Positions 32,667 through 41,652 of a stretch of 64,000 bases of DNA are shown here, piece after piece. Every line of letters starts with the position of its first letter. Position 1 is the first letter of the stretch. The notes under the pieces were generated by a model. It had not been told where the DNA came from and ran no database searches. It was given only the letters and a program-made list of their open reading frames with translations. This DNA is from Streptomyces showdoensis (lineage in GTDB: Bacteria; Actinomycetota; Actinomycetes; Streptomycetales; Streptomycetaceae): positions 682,001-746,000 of the forward strand of contig NZ_BAAAXG010000026.1 in assembly GCF_039535475.1 (NCBI RefSeq). Direction: 5' to 3'. The translations under genes and the position numbers were made by a program.

Positions 32667-34421
32667 ATGAAGATCCACAAGTACGACACCGTCATCGTCG
32701 GCGCCGGCGGCGCCGGCATGCGCGCCGCCATCGAGGCGACGAAGCGCAGCCGCACCGCCGTGCTGACGAAGCTGTACCCCACCCGCTCCCACACGGGCGC
32801 CGCGCAGGGCGGCATGGCCGCCGCGCTGGCCAACGTGGAGGAGGACAACTGGGAGTGGCACACCTTCGACACGGTCAAGGGCGGTGACTACCTGGTCGAC
32901 CAGGACGCCGCCGAGATCCTGGCGAAGGAGGCCATCGACGCCGTCCTCGACCTGGAGAAGATGGGCCTGCCGTTCAACCGCACCCCGAACGGCACCATCG
33001 ACCAGCGCCGCTTCGGCGGTCACTCGCGCAACCACGGCGAGGCCCCGGTCCGCCGGTCCTGCTACGCCGCGGACCGCACCGGCCACATGATCCTCCAGAC
33101 GCTGTACCAGAACTGCGTCAAGGAGGGCGTGGAGTTCTTCAACGAGTTCTACGTCCTGGACCAGCTGATCACCGAGGTCGACGGGGTCAAGCACTCCGCC
33201 GGCGTGATCGCCTACGAGCTGGCCACCGGCGAGATCCACGTCTTCCAGGCGAAGGCCGTGATCTACGCGTCCGGCGGCACCGGCAAGTTCTTCAAGGTGA
33301 CGTCCAACGCCCACACCCTGACCGGTGACGGCCAGGCCGCGTGCTACCGCCGCGGGCTGCCGCTGGAGGACATGGAGTTCTTCCAGTTCCACCCGACGGG
33401 CATCTGGCGCATGGGCATCCTGCTCACGGAGGGCGCCCGCGGTGAGGGCGGCATCCTGCGCAACAAGGACGGCGAGCGCTTCATGGAGAAGTACGCGCCG
33501 GTCATGAAGGACCTCGCGTCCCGTGACGTCGTCTCCCGCTCCATCTACACGGAGATCCGCGAGGGCCGCGGCTGCGGTCCCGAGGGCGACCACGTCTACC
33601 TGGACCTGACGCACCTCCCGCCGGAGCAGCTGGACGCCAAGCTGCCCGACATCACGGAGTTCGCGCGCACCTACCTCGGCATCGAGCCCTACACGGACCC
33701 GATCCCGATCCAGCCCACCGCGCACTACGCCATGGGCGGCATCCCGACCAACGTCGAGGGTGAGGTCCTCTCGGACAACACCACCGTCGTCCCGGGCCTG
33801 TACGCGGCCGGCGAGGTCGCCTGTGTCTCCGTGCACGGCGCCAACCGTCTCGGCACCAACTCGCTGCTCGACATCAACGTCTTCGGCAAGCGCTCCGGCA
33901 TCGCCGCCGCCGAGTACTCCGCCAAGGCCGACTTCGTCGAGCTGCCGGAGAACCCCGAGGCCTTCGTCGTCGAGCAGATCGAGAACCTGCGCAACTCCAC
34001 GGGCAACGAGCGGGTCGCCGACCTGCGCCGTGAGCTCCAGGAGACGATGGACGCCAACGTGATGGTGTTCCGTACGGAGCAGACCATCAAGACGGCCGTC
34101 GAGAAGATCGCCGAGCTGCGCGAGCGCTACAAGAACGTGTCCATCCAGGACAAGGGCAAGCGCTTCAACACGGACCTGCTGGAGGCCATCGAGCTGGGCA
34201 ACCTGCTCGAGCTGGCCGAGGTCATGGCCGTCTCGGCGCTGGCGCGCAAGGAGTCCCGCGGCGGTCACTACCGCGAGGACTACCCGAACCGCGACGACGT
34301 CAACTTCATGCGCCACACCATGGCGTACCGCGAGGTCGGCGAGGACGGCTCCGAGACCGTCCGTCTCGACTACAAGCCGGTCGTCCAGACCCGCTACCAG
34401 CCGATGGAGCGTAAGTACTGA
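32667..34421 (+). CDS. sdhA: Succinate dehydrogenase flavoprotein subunit
   Basis: 584 residues, full length. It oxidises succinate to fumarate in the TCA cycle and passes electrons to SdhB. VIVGAGGAGMRAAIEA binds FAD, the His in TRSHTGAAQGGMAA is the covalent FAD site, and RRFGGHSRNHGE, HPTGIW and SVHGANRLGTNSLLD are catalytic/FAD blocks. GGGGCTGAGG precedes the ATG. The stop overlaps the sdhB ATG by one base. Confidence 0.97.
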   Translation: MKIHKYDTVIVGAGGAGMRAAIEATKRSRTAVLTKLYPTRSHTGAAQGGMAAALANVEEDNWEWHTFDTVKGGDYLVDQDAAEILAKEAIDAVLDLEKMGLPFNRTPNGTIDQRRFGGHSRNHGEAPVRRSCYAADRTGHMILQTLYQNCVKEGVEFFNEFYVLDQLITEVDGVKHSAGVIAYELATGEIHVFQAKAVIYASGGTGKFFKVTSNAHTLTGDGQAACYRRGLPLEDMEFFQFHPTGIWRMGILLTEGARGEGGILRNKDGERFMEKYAPVMKDLASRDVVSRSIYTEIREGRGCGPEGDHVYLDLTHLPPEQLDAKLPDITEFARTYLGIEPYTDPIPIQPTAHYAMGGIPTNVEGEVLSDNTTVVPGLYAAGEVACVSVHGANRLGTNSLLDINVFGKRSGIAAAEYSAKADFVELPENPEAFVVEQIENLRNSTGNERVADLRRELQETMDANVMVFRTEQTIKTAVEKIAELRERYKNVSIQDKGKRFNTDLLEAIELGNLLELAEVMAVSALARKESRGGHYREDYPNRDDVNFMRHTMAYREVGEDGSETVRLDYKPVVQTRYQPMERKY

Positions 34422-35179
34422 TGGCTACCCCCGTACTGGACAAGGTCGAGGCGGAGTCCGCCGCCTCCCCGTACATCACGGTCACGATGCGGATCCGCCG
34501 CTTCAACCCCGAGGTGTCGGACGCCGCGGTCTGGGAGGACTTCCAGATCGAGATCGACCCGAAGGAGCGTGTGCTCGACGCCCTTCACAAGATCAAGTGG
34601 GACGTCGACGGCACGCTGACCTTCCGCCGCTCGTGCGCCCACGGCATCTGCGGTTCGGACGCGATGCGGATCAACGGCAAGAACAGGCTCGCCTGCAAGA
34701 CGCTGATCAAGGACATCAACCCCGAGAAGCCGATCACGGTCGAGGCCATCAAGGGCCTGACGGTGCTGAAGGACCTCGTCGTCGACATGGAGCCCTTCTT
34801 CCAGGCGTACCGGGACGTCATGCCGTTCCTGGTCACCAAGGGCAACGAGCCGACCCGCGAGCGCCTGCAGTCCGCCGAGGACCGCGAGCGCTTCGACGAC
34901 ACCACCAAGTGCATCCTGTGCGCCGCGTGCACGTCGTCCTGCCCGGTCTTCTGGAACGACGGCCAGTACTTCGGTCCGGCCGCGATCGTCAACGCGCACC
35001 GCTTCATCTTCGACTCGCGTGACGAGGCGGGCGAGCAGCGCCTGGAGATCCTGAACGACAAGGACGGCGTGTGGCGCTGCCGCACGACGTTCAACTGCAC
35101 GGACGCCTGCCCGCGTGGCATCGAGGTCACGAAGGCGATCCAGGAAGTGAAGCGCGCGCTGATCACGCGTCGTTTCTGA
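34421..35179 (+). CDS. sdhB: Succinate dehydrogenase iron-sulfur subunit
   Basis: 252 residues. The [2Fe-2S] domain has SCAHGICGSDAMRINGKNRL(AC), in which Asp replaces one Cys as in other SdhB proteins. CILCAACTSSCPVFW holds the [4Fe-4S] cluster and NCTDACPRGIEV the [3Fe-4S]/[4Fe-4S] ligands. It relays electrons from SdhA flavin to menaquinone. Translation is coupled to sdhA (TGATG). Confidence 0.97.
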   Translation: MATPVLDKVEAESAASPYITVTMRIRRFNPEVSDAAVWEDFQIEIDPKERVLDALHKIKWDVDGTLTFRRSCAHGICGSDAMRINGKNRLACKTLIKDINPEKPITVEAIKGLTVLKDLVVDMEPFFQAYRDVMPFLVTKGNEPTRERLQSAEDRERFDDTTKCILCAACTSSCPVFWNDGQYFGPAAIVNAHRFIFDSRDEAGEQRLEILNDKDGVWRCRTTFNCTDACPRGIEVTKAIQEVKRALITRRF

Positions 35180-35202
35180 TCCCTGGCCACCGCCCTGCGG
35201 CG

Positions 35203-35245
35203 AAGCCCGCTTCTGTACGCTGCGACGTGCAGGAGCGGGCTTTTT
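35203..35245 (+). terminator. Intrinsic terminator of sdhCDAB with a T-run
   Basis: 13-bp stem with one G-T pair (35203-35215 with 35230-35242), 14-nt loop and TTTTT (35241-35245). A U-tract is unusual for this GC-rich host. The loop contains TACGCT, a possible -10 for the next gene. Confidence 0.8.
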
Positions 35246-35267
35246 CGTGTGCGGAGGACGGGGACTG

Positions 35268-35744
35268 ATGAGCGAGCCGAACCCTTACAAGTCGGGGGAG
35301 TACGAGTGGGGGCCCGGTCAGCAGCCCGGGACGCCGGCGTACGGGTACCCGCACCAGCCGACGATCCCGGCGGGAGTGCCGGTGCCGCCGCAGCACGCGC
35401 CGGGCCCGCAGCTCGCCCTGGGCGACATCACCGTCGTCGGGGACCAGATCATCACGCCGGCCGGGCCGATGCCGCTCAAGGGCGCCGCGTGGAACGTGAT
35501 GGACATGTCGCGGACCGAGGAGAAGATCTCGACGACGGGCATCGTCCTGGCGGTCGTGTTCTTCGTCTTCTGCTTCCTGGGGCTGCTGTTCCTGCTGATG
35601 AAGGAGAAGAAGACGACCGGCTTCATCCAGGTCACCGTCACCAGCGGCGGCCGCTACCACTCGACGATGATCCCGGCGACCGCCCCGGAGACCCTCCAGT
35701 GGGTCATGGGCCAGCTGAACTACGCGCGCTCGCTGAGCATCTGA
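35268..35744 (+). CDS. Single-pass membrane protein of unknown function
   Basis: 158 residues. A Pro/Gly/Tyr-rich cytosolic N-terminus (to ~50) is followed by a small domain (ITVVGDQIITPAGPMPLKG), one membrane segment (GIVLAVVFFVFCFLGLLFLL, about 95-114) and a C-terminal ~40-residue domain (GFIQVTVTSGGRYHSTMI). GGAGG lies 9 nt before the ATG, and the ATG also overlaps the stop of a 13-codon GTG frame starting at 35227. I do not recognise a function. Confidence 0.75.
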   Translation: MSEPNPYKSGEYEWGPGQQPGTPAYGYPHQPTIPAGVPVPPQHAPGPQLALGDITVVGDQIITPAGPMPLKGAAWNVMDMSRTEEKISTTGIVLAVVFFVFCFLGLLFLLMKEKKTTGFIQVTVTSGGRYHSTMIPATAPETLQWVMGQLNYARSLSI

Positions 35745-35757
35745 CGAGAGGCACGGC

Positions 35758-36285
35758 CTAGCCGTGCCAGGGCTCGACGCCCGTGTTCTCCTCCGCGACC
35801 AGCATGATCCGGCGGAGCAGGTCGTTGAGCTGGGTGCGTTCCTCCGCGCTGAGGGTGCCGAGGATGCGGTACTCCTCGTGGCCGAGGACGTCCATGGCGC
35901 CGAGCCAGGTCTCGTGGCCCGCGGGGGTGAGTTCGACGACCACCCGGCGGCGGTCGGTCGTGGACGGGGTGCGGTGGACCAGGCCCCGCTTCTCCAGGGC
36001 GTCCAGGCGGCCGGTGACGGAGGCGGGGGCGAGGTCGAGGTCCCGGGCGAGCTCGGAGGGCGCGGCGCTGCCGCCGCGGCCGGCCAGCTTGTGCAGGGTG
36101 TCGAACTCGTGGCGTTCCAGGTCGAAGTCGGCGAGGGACTGTTCGCGCACCCGGCGCAGGTGGACGGAGAGCTTCTTCATCCGGGTGACGGCGCCCTCGA
36201 CGACCGGGTCGAGGTCGGGCAGCACGGGCTGCCAGCGGGCCACGTGCTCGTCGGTCCAGTCGCGCGGTTCCTCGGTGGGTGCCAT
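35758..36285 (-). CDS. MarR-family transcriptional regulator
   Basis: 175 residues. The winged helix lies at about 60-130: FDTLHKLAGRGGSAAPSELARDL, APASVTGRLDALEKRGLVHRT and the wing TDRRRVVVELTPAG. It should repress the divergent MFS gene; two tandem TTCG-N4-CGAA palindromes fill the shared intergenic DNA. TACGAT lies 6 nt before the ATG (36292-36297), suggesting leaderless translation. Confidence 0.92.
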   Translation of the reverse strand: MAPTEEPRDWTDEHVARWQPVLPDLDPVVEGAVTRMKKLSVHLRRVREQSLADFDLERHEFDTLHKLAGRGGSAAPSELARDLDLAPASVTGRLDALEKRGLVHRTPSTTDRRRVVVELTPAGHETWLGAMDVLGHEEYRILGTLSAEERTQLNDLLRRIMLVAEENTGVEPWHG

Positions 36286-36291
36286 GGGGTG

Positions 36292-36297
36292 ATCGTA
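36292..36297 (-). promoter_or_regulatory. -10 TACGAT, probable leaderless promoter of marR
   Basis: TACGAT-N6-ATG on the minus strand; no ribosome site is present. Confidence 0.5.
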
Positions 36298-36325
36298 CGT
36301 CCGGGCGGGGCGCTCGGCCGGAAAA

Positions 36326-36360
36326 GTATTTCGTTGACGAATTATTCGGCACCGAAATAC
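36326..36360. promoter_or_regulatory. Tandem MarR-type operators inside a larger inverted repeat
   Basis: TTCGTTGACGAA (36330-36341) and TTCGGCACCGAA (36345-36356) are both perfect palindromes 15 bp apart. The whole block is bounded by inverted arms GTATTTCG and CGAAATAC. The right end meets the MFS -10 (TACTCT, 36358-36363). Confidence 0.75.
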
Positions 36361-36363
36361 TCT
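36358..36363 (+). promoter_or_regulatory. -10 TACTCT, leaderless promoter of the MFS gene
   Basis: TACTCT-N7-ATG(36371), touching the right arm of the MarR operator block. Confidence 0.55.
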
Positions 36364-36370
36364 GCTCGGC

Positions 36371-37601
36371 ATGCCCCTGCCCAGCACCGCCGCGCCCACG
36401 CACCCCCCGACCCCCCATCCGCTGCGCACCCGTTCCTTCCGGCTGCTCTTCACCGGCCGCGCGCTCTCCCTCCTCGGTGACGCCGCCGTCCCCGCCGCGC
36501 TCGCCCTCGCCGTCCTGGAGGCGACCGGCTCCACCTCCGCGCTCGCGCTGGTGCTGGCCTGCTCGATGGTGCCGAAGCTGCTCCTGCTGCCGCTCGGCGG
36601 CGTGGTGGGCGACCGCTTCGACGCCCGGACCGTCGCCCTCGCCATGGACCTCGTCCGCTGCGCCTCCCAGCTCACCGTCGGCATCGAGCTGCTGAGCGGC
36701 TCGCCCACGCTCTGGCTGATCGCCGCCGTCGAGGTGGCCGGCGGCGCGGCCGGGGCGTTCGCGATGCCGACCGGCGCGCCGCTCGTGAAGGGCACGGTGT
36801 CCCCCGACGGGCTCCAGCGGGCCAACGCGGCCATGGGCATCGCCCACAGCGCCAGCCGCGTCGGCGGCCCCGCCCTCGCCGGGGCGCTGATCTGGACCGT
36901 GGGCCCCGGCTGGGCGTTCGTCCTGGACGCGGCGAGCTTCGCGGTCAGCGCCGCGCTGCTCTGCGCCGTACGGGTCGAGCGGGTGAGCACCCCCCCGCAG
37001 CGCCTTCCTCGACGACCTGAAGGAGGGCTGGCGGGAGGTCCGCACCCGCGACTGGTACTGGACCAGCCTCATCGGCCACAGCGCCTGGAACGGCGCCGCC
37101 GCCGTCCTGATGACCCTCGGCCCGGCCATCGCCCTCGACCGGCTCGGCGGCAAGGCGACCTGGGTGCTGTTCCTCCAGGTCGGCGCCGTCGGCCTGCTGC
37201 TCGGCTCGCTCGCCGCCGACCGGATCCGGCCCCGCCGCCCGATCCTCGTCGCCAACCTCGGCCTCGCCACGTACGCGTTGCCCCTGGTCCTGCTCGCGGT
37301 GGCGGCGCCCGCACCCCTCACCATCGCCGCGTACGGGCTCGCCCAGGCGGGCCTCGGCTTCCTCAGCCCGGTGTGGGAGACGGCGGTCCAGCGGGCCGTC
37401 CCCGCCCACGCGCTGGCCCGCGTCACCTCGTACGACTGGCTGCTCTCGCTCGCCGCGATGCCCCTCGGCTACGCGCTGGCGCCGCTCGCCGCCTCCGCCT
37501 GGGGGCCCGACGTCCCGCTGCTGGCCGCCGCCGTGATCGTGGGCGGCTGCTGCCTCGGGACGGGACTCGTGCCGGGGGTGCGCCGCTTCGGGAACGGCTG
37601 A
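36371..37601 (+). pseudogene. MFS transporter interrupted by a +1 frameshift in a C7 run (or sequence error)
   Basis: The first ~210 codons encode MFS segments (FRLLFTGRALSLLGDAAVPA, LPLGGVVGDRFDARTVALAMD). At C7 (36990-36996) the frame is lost. In the +1 frame the protein resumes as RSAFLDDLKEGWREVRTRDW and continues through further membrane segments to a stop at 37601. Removing one C restores a ~409-residue transporter of normal length and composition. Codon bias is intact on both sides, so the lesion is recent, reversible, or an error. As written, the upstream frame runs as basic nonsense to 37711. Confidence 0.8.
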
Positions 37602-37680
37602 GGAACCCGGTCGGCGCGTGCCCCGCCGCCGCTCCCCTCCGGCCCCCGGACGGGGGTGCGGGACACCCCGTACGGCCGAC

Positions 37681-37686
37681 TAGGCT
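37681..37686 (+). promoter_or_regulatory. -10 TAGGCT, probable leaderless promoter of tetR
   Basis: TAGGCT-N8-GTG(37695); no ribosome site. Confidence 0.45.
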
Positions 37687-37694
37687 CAGGCCCT

Positions 37695-38474
37695 GTGACG
37701 GACGCGAGTGAAGAGCAGCAGGGCCCGTCCGCGGGCGGGCGGCCGGCGGAGAAGCCCGCCAAGGCGCCCAAGAGCGAGCAGACCCGCGCACTCATCCTGG
37801 AGACGGCGCTCCGGCTGTTCAAGGAGCGCGGGTACGACAAGACCACGATGCGGGCCATCGCCCAGGAGGCCGGGGTCTCCGTCGGCAACGCGTACTACTA
37901 CTTCTCCTCCAAGGAGCACCTGGTCCAGGGCTTCTACGACCGGATCGCCGAGGAGCACCAGGCAGCCGTCGAACCCATCCTGGAGAGCGGCGAGAAGGAC
38001 CTCACGGCCCGGATCCGCGGGGTGCTGCTCGCCTGGCTGGACATCGCCGCCCCGTACCAGGAGTTCGCGTCCCAGTTCTTCAAGAACGCCGCCGACCCGG
38101 ACAGCCCGCTCAGCCCCTTCTCCCCCGAGTCCGAGGGCCCGCGCGAGGCGGCGATCGAGGTGCACCGGCGGGTCATCTCCGGGGCCTCGGTCAAGGTCGA
38201 CCCCGAACTGTCCGAGGCGCTGCCGCAGTTGCTGTGGCTCCAGCAGATGGGCCTGGTGCTGTTCTGGGTCTACGACCGCTCCGAGAACGCCGCCAACAGC
38301 CGCCGCCTCGTCGAACGCCTCTCCCCCGTCACCGCCCGCGCCATCCAGCTCTCCCGCTTCCGGATCCTGCGCCCGCTGGTGAAGGAGACCCACGAACTGC
38401 TCGCCGACATGATGCCGACGGCGGCCGGGATGGCCGCCTCGGGCAAGCCGAGGCGGGCCGCCAAGTCCGGGTAG
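37695..38474 (+). CDS. TetR-family transcriptional regulator
   Basis: 259 residues. The HTH lies at ~28-75 (TRALILETALRLFKERGYDKTTMRAIAQEAGVSVGNAYYYFSSKE, in two blocks), followed by an all-helical ligand domain. The N-terminus is Lys/Pro-rich and the C-terminal ~20 residues basic. GTG 37695 is favoured by the TAGGCT element; the frame is open to 37656. Target unknown; it is the next gene after the broken MFS. Confidence 0.9.
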   Translation: MTDASEEQQGPSAGGRPAEKPAKAPKSEQTRALILETALRLFKERGYDKTTMRAIAQEAGVSVGNAYYYFSSKEHLVQGFYDRIAEEHQAAVEPILESGEKDLTARIRGVLLAWLDIAAPYQEFASQFFKNAADPDSPLSPFSPESEGPREAAIEVHRRVISGASVKVDPELSEALPQLLWLQQMGLVLFWVYDRSENAANSRRLVERLSPVTARAIQLSRFRILRPLVKETHELLADMMPTAAGMAASGKPRRAAKSG

Positions 38475-38522
38475 CCCGCACGGGCGGCCCCGGTCCCGAC
38501 GGTCCGGGTCCCGGCGGGCCCG

Positions 38523-39326
38523 TCAGCCGACGGCGCCGAGGACCGGCGCCCAGGTCGCGCCGGTGAGCGCGGCCACCGCCTGCTCCTCGGAGAGCGGGGG
38601 CGCGGTACGGGTCGGCTCCGGCACGTCGGCGCCGGTACCGCCGCCGAGGCTGTTCCACTGCGTCAACTGGACCTGCGCGCCGGTCGACTTCACCGTCACC
38701 GTCACCGTCCAGCGGTGGGCGGTGCCGGCGCCGGCCGGCCGCTCGGCCGCGGTCCGCTCCGACATCACCACGGCCCCGCCGGGCAGCGCGGCGCTGCTCG
38801 GCAGCTCGCTGAGCGCGCAGGTGTCCCCCTCGGCCCGCGCGGGCGTCCGCTCGCAGCTCAGCCCGTCGCCGTCGGCGAGCGGCAGCTTGAGCCGGACCGC
38901 CGAGACGCCGACCCGGGCGGCGCCGTGCCCGTCGTCGACGACCAGGCCGGCGTTGGCGACGTAGCCGGCGGAGGGATCCGAGGGGTTGTTGCCCTGCCCG
39001 GTCACCTGGCTGTACCGGCCCCCGGGGAACGTCGCCTCCAGGGCGTGGATCATCTGCGTCCCACTGACCGCGGACCGCGGCATCGCCAGCGCCACCGTCT
39101 CGATCCCGGCTCCCCCCGAGCCGGTCCCGGCGAGCACGCCGGGGAGCACCAGGCCGGCCGCAGCGATCGCGGCGCAGGCACCCGCCCCGGCGACGATCCC
39201 GGCGGTGCGCCGGCGCCGACGGCGGCGGCCCCGCTCGACGGCTCCGTCCAGGAGTGCGGTGAGATCGGGGTCGAGGGAGTCGGTCGTACGGTCCAGCGCC
39301 TGGGCGAGATCTGCTTCGAAGGGCAT
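38523..39326 (-). CDS. Single-pass membrane protein, putative anti-sigma partner of the SigE-family factor
   Basis: 267 residues. MPFEADLAQALDRTTDSLDPDLTALLDGA is an acidic N-terminal cytosolic helix pair, then a very basic RRRRRRR stretch, then a membrane segment (IVAGAGACAAIAAAGLVLPGVLAG, about 43-66). The outer domain has two or more Cys residues (LSCERTPARAEGDTCALS). It follows the sigma gene by ~100 nt on the same strand, the common layout for SigE-family sigma plus membrane regulator. The family itself is not recognised. Confidence 0.6.
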   Translation of the reverse strand: MPFEADLAQALDRTTDSLDPDLTALLDGAVERGRRRRRRRTAGIVAGAGACAAIAAAGLVLPGVLAGTGSGGAGIETVALAMPRSAVSGTQMIHALEATFPGGRYSQVTGQGNNPSDPSAGYVANAGLVVDDGHGAARVGVSAVRLKLPLADGDGLSCERTPARAEGDTCALSELPSSAALPGGAVVMSERTAAERPAGAGTAHRWTVTVTVKSTGAQVQLTQWNSLGGGTGADVPEPTRTAPPLSEEQAVAALTGATWAPVLGAVG

Positions 39327-39429
39327 GCTGAAGTCACCTTTCGTGTCGTCGACTTCTGCGTCGACGTCTGTCGTCGATGGAGGCTGTGCGGCGGTCCCGG
39401 TGCGCTCGCGCGCCCGGTACGGGCGGGGC

Positions 39430-39936
39430 TCAGCGCGGAACGAGATCGGTCAGGCTGTCGCCGAGCAGCGCGCGCACCCGCACGAGCGCCCGGGTCCCCT
39501 GGGAGCGGACCGCGCTGTTGCTCATCCGGAGCATCCGGCCGGTCTCCTCGATGCTGCGGTCCTCCCAGTAGCGCAGCAGGAGCACGGCCCGGTCGCGGGG
39601 CGGGAGGCGCCCGATCGCGTCCAGCAGGGTGAGCCGCAGGGCGGTGTCCGGACCGGACGCCGCCCGGTCGGGCAGGTCTCCGACGGGGCGCTCGCCGGTG
39701 CTGCGCCGGCGCCGCAGACTGAGGAACGCGCGGACCAGGACCGTCTGGGCGTAGGCCGCCGGGCTGTCCGCCCGGGCCACCCGCTTCCAGTGCGCGTACA
39801 CCCGTCCCAGCGTCTCCTGGACCAGGTCCTCGGCGAGGTGGGTGTCACCGGCCGCGAGGACGTACGCCGAGCGGTACAGCGCCCGCGCCCGCTCGGCCAC
39901 GAACTCCAGGTACGCGTCCTCCTGTGCTGATGTCAC
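39430..39936 (-). CDS. SigE-family ECF sigma factor
   Basis: 168 residues from GTG 39936. Region 2: RALYRSAYVLAAGDTHLAEDLVQETLGRVYAHW; region 4: LPPRDRAVLLLRYWEDRSIEETGRMLRMSNSAVRSQGTRALVRVR (each read in parts). The TSAQEDAYLEFVAERA start and YWEDRS/AVRSQ sequences are typical of the actinobacterial SigE-family group. ATG 39978 adds 14 odd residues and has a ribosome site too close, so GTG is preferred. Confidence 0.88.
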   Translation of the reverse strand: MTSAQEDAYLEFVAERARALYRSAYVLAAGDTHLAEDLVQETLGRVYAHWKRVARADSPAAYAQTVLVRAFLSLRRRRSTGERPVGDLPDRAASGPDTALRLTLLDAIGRLPPRDRAVLLLRYWEDRSIEETGRMLRMSNSAVRSQGTRALVRVRALLGDSLTDLVPR

Positions 39937-40044
39937 TCGTTTCCCGCCCGTTCCCCTTGTTCCGTGTTCCCCGTGCATATCCCTCTTGACTACGCGGGAC
40001 GGCGGGATGTCGTGCGGATCGGGAATCTTTCTCCGGGAACGGCT

Positions 40045-40076
40045 CAGGGCCTGCCCGGGGAGACGGACAGGCCCTG
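40045..40076 (-). terminator. Terminator after the peptide-binding protein gene
   Basis: 9-bp perfect stem CAGGGCCTG/CAGGCCCTG with a 14-nt loop, 17 nt past the stop. Confidence 0.6.
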
Positions 40077-40092
40077 CGTGGTTCGGGTCCGG

Positions 40093-41652
40093 CTAGATCC
40101 AGCTGAGCTCCCACAGGCGCCAGATGCCCGTGCCGTCGGAGAGGAACTGCGATCCGGCCACGTCCTCCGTGGACAGCACGTAGTCCTTCTTCTGCCACAG
40201 CGGCACCAGCGGTACGTCCTTGGCGACCTCGGACTGGATGTCGCGGAAGTCGTTGGTGGCCCGGGAGCGGTCGCTGAACTGCTGCGTGGCGGCGATCAGC
40301 GCGTCGATCCGCTTGTTGGAGAAGCCGTTGTGGAGGGTGTTGTCGGTGCCGACGAGCGGAGCGGTGAAGCTGTCCGAGTCGGGGAAGTCGGGGAGCCAGC
40401 CCACGGTGTACGCGTCGTAGGCGCCCTTCGCGTACCCCTTCTGGAAGGACGGCCAGTCGGCCGCGACGACGTCGACCTCGAACAGGCCGGTCTCCTCCAG
40501 CTGCTTCTTCAGCTCGGCGGCCTCGGCGTCGTAGGTGGAGTCCTTGCTGTGGCCGAGGGTGAACCTCACCGGGATGTCGACGTCCGCGGCCTTCAGCAGG
40601 CGCTTGGCCTTGGCCTTGTCCGGCTCGGGGGTGAGGTCGTAGAAGGCCGTGCTGTGGCCGACGAAGCCCTGCGGGATCAGGGAGTAGAGCGGCTCGACCG
40701 TGCTCTGGTAGGTGCCGGTGGTGATGGCCGGGCGGTCGACGACCGCGGCGACGGCCTGCCGCACCGCCTTCTTCGCCATCGGCGAGCCGGGCCGGACGTT
40801 GAAGTTCAGGTTGCGGATCTCGGCGCTGGCCGCCTCGGTGATCCGGGTGCCGTCCTTCGACGCGTCCTTCAACGAGTTGATGAAGGCCGGCGGCATCTGC
40901 CGGTGCGTCACCTCGACCTGCCCGTCCTTCCAGGCGGCCGCGAGCCCCTCGGACTCCTTGAAGTACTTCACGACCACCGTGCGGCCGGTCTTGGTGACGG
41001 CGCCCCGGTAGTTCGGGTTGGGCTCCAGCCGGGCGCTCTCCCCCGGCTTGTACTCCTTGAGGACGTACGGCCCCGAGCCGTCCACCGTGGTCCCGGTGCG
41101 CAGCGTCTTCCCGGGGTACGCGGTGCGGTCGACGATCGAGCCCGCGCCGGTCGCCAGCTTGAGCGGGAAGGTGGCGTCCCGGCCGCTCAGGTTGAAGGTG
41201 ACCTTCCGCCCGTCCGCCACCACGCTCTCGAGCGTCGGGAAGAGGGGCTGCGGACCGACGTCCGTCTTGATGCCCAGCATCCGCTCGAAGGAGAACTCGA
41301 CGTCCTCGCCCGTGACCTTGCGCCCGTTGGAGAACGTGAGGTCGTCGCGGAGCGTGCACTGATACGTGGTCAGCGTCGTGCCGACGAACTTGCAGCTCTC
41401 GGCCGCGTCCGGGACCGGCGTCGTGAAGCCGGGCTTGAAGGTCAGCAGCGACTGGAAGACGTTGCTGTACATCGCCCAGGAACCGGCGTCGTAGGCGCCG
41501 GCCGGGTCCAGTGAGGTCACCTTGTCGGTGGTGCCGACGGTGATCGGCTCGGTCCGCACGTCGTCGGAGGGCAGAAGTTGCCACCCTCCGATCCCGGCGG
41601 CCACCAGAACTCCACAAGTGATCAGAATCCGCAAACGGACTGACGACCGCAT
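40093..41652 (-). CDS. Extracellular solute-binding protein, family 5 (peptide ABC transporter)
   Basis: 519 residues of the OppA/DppA type. A short basic N-terminus and hydrophobic segment (LITCGVLVAAGIGGWQLLP) give an uncleaved anchor or signal; the Cys at ~13 is not a good lipobox. Family blocks: TVGTTDKVTSLDPAGAYD, YQCTLRDDLTFSNGRKVTGEDV (in two parts), FVGHSTAFYDLTPEPDKAKAKRLL and VGWLPDFPDSDSFTAPL. It binds oligopeptides or similar outside the cell. No permease or ATPase gene adjoins it, so it is an orphan. AAGGAAG is 8 nt before the ATG. Confidence 0.9.
   Translation of the reverse strand: MRSSVRLRILITCGVLVAAGIGGWQLLPSDDVRTEPITVGTTDKVTSLDPAGAYDAGSWAMYSNVFQSLLTFKPGFTTPVPDAAESCKFVGTTLTTYQCTLRDDLTFSNGRKVTGEDVEFSFERMLGIKTDVGPQPLFPTLESVVADGRKVTFNLSGRDATFPLKLATGAGSIVDRTAYPGKTLRTGTTVDGSGPYVLKEYKPGESARLEPNPNYRGAVTKTGRTVVVKYFKESEGLAAAWKDGQVEVTHRQMPPAFINSLKDASKDGTRITEAASAEIRNLNFNVRPGSPMAKKAVRQAVAAVVDRPAITTGTYQSTVEPLYSLIPQGFVGHSTAFYDLTPEPDKAKAKRLLKAADVDIPVRFTLGHSKDSTYDAEAAELKKQLEETGLFEVDVVAADWPSFQKGYAKGAYDAYTVGWLPDFPDSDSFTAPLVGTDNTLHNGFSNKRIDALIAATQQFSDRSRATNDFRDIQSEVAKDVPLVPLWQKKDYVLSTEDVAGSQFLSDGTGIWRLWELSWI

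Noticed and set aside
32115..34316. 733-codon minus-strand frame
   Set aside because: Exact antisense of sdhD/sdhA; codon bias belongs to the sdh genes.
34600..34700. Missing Cys in the SdhB [2Fe-2S] motif
   Set aside because: Asp at this position (CGSD) is normal in bacterial succinate dehydrogenases.
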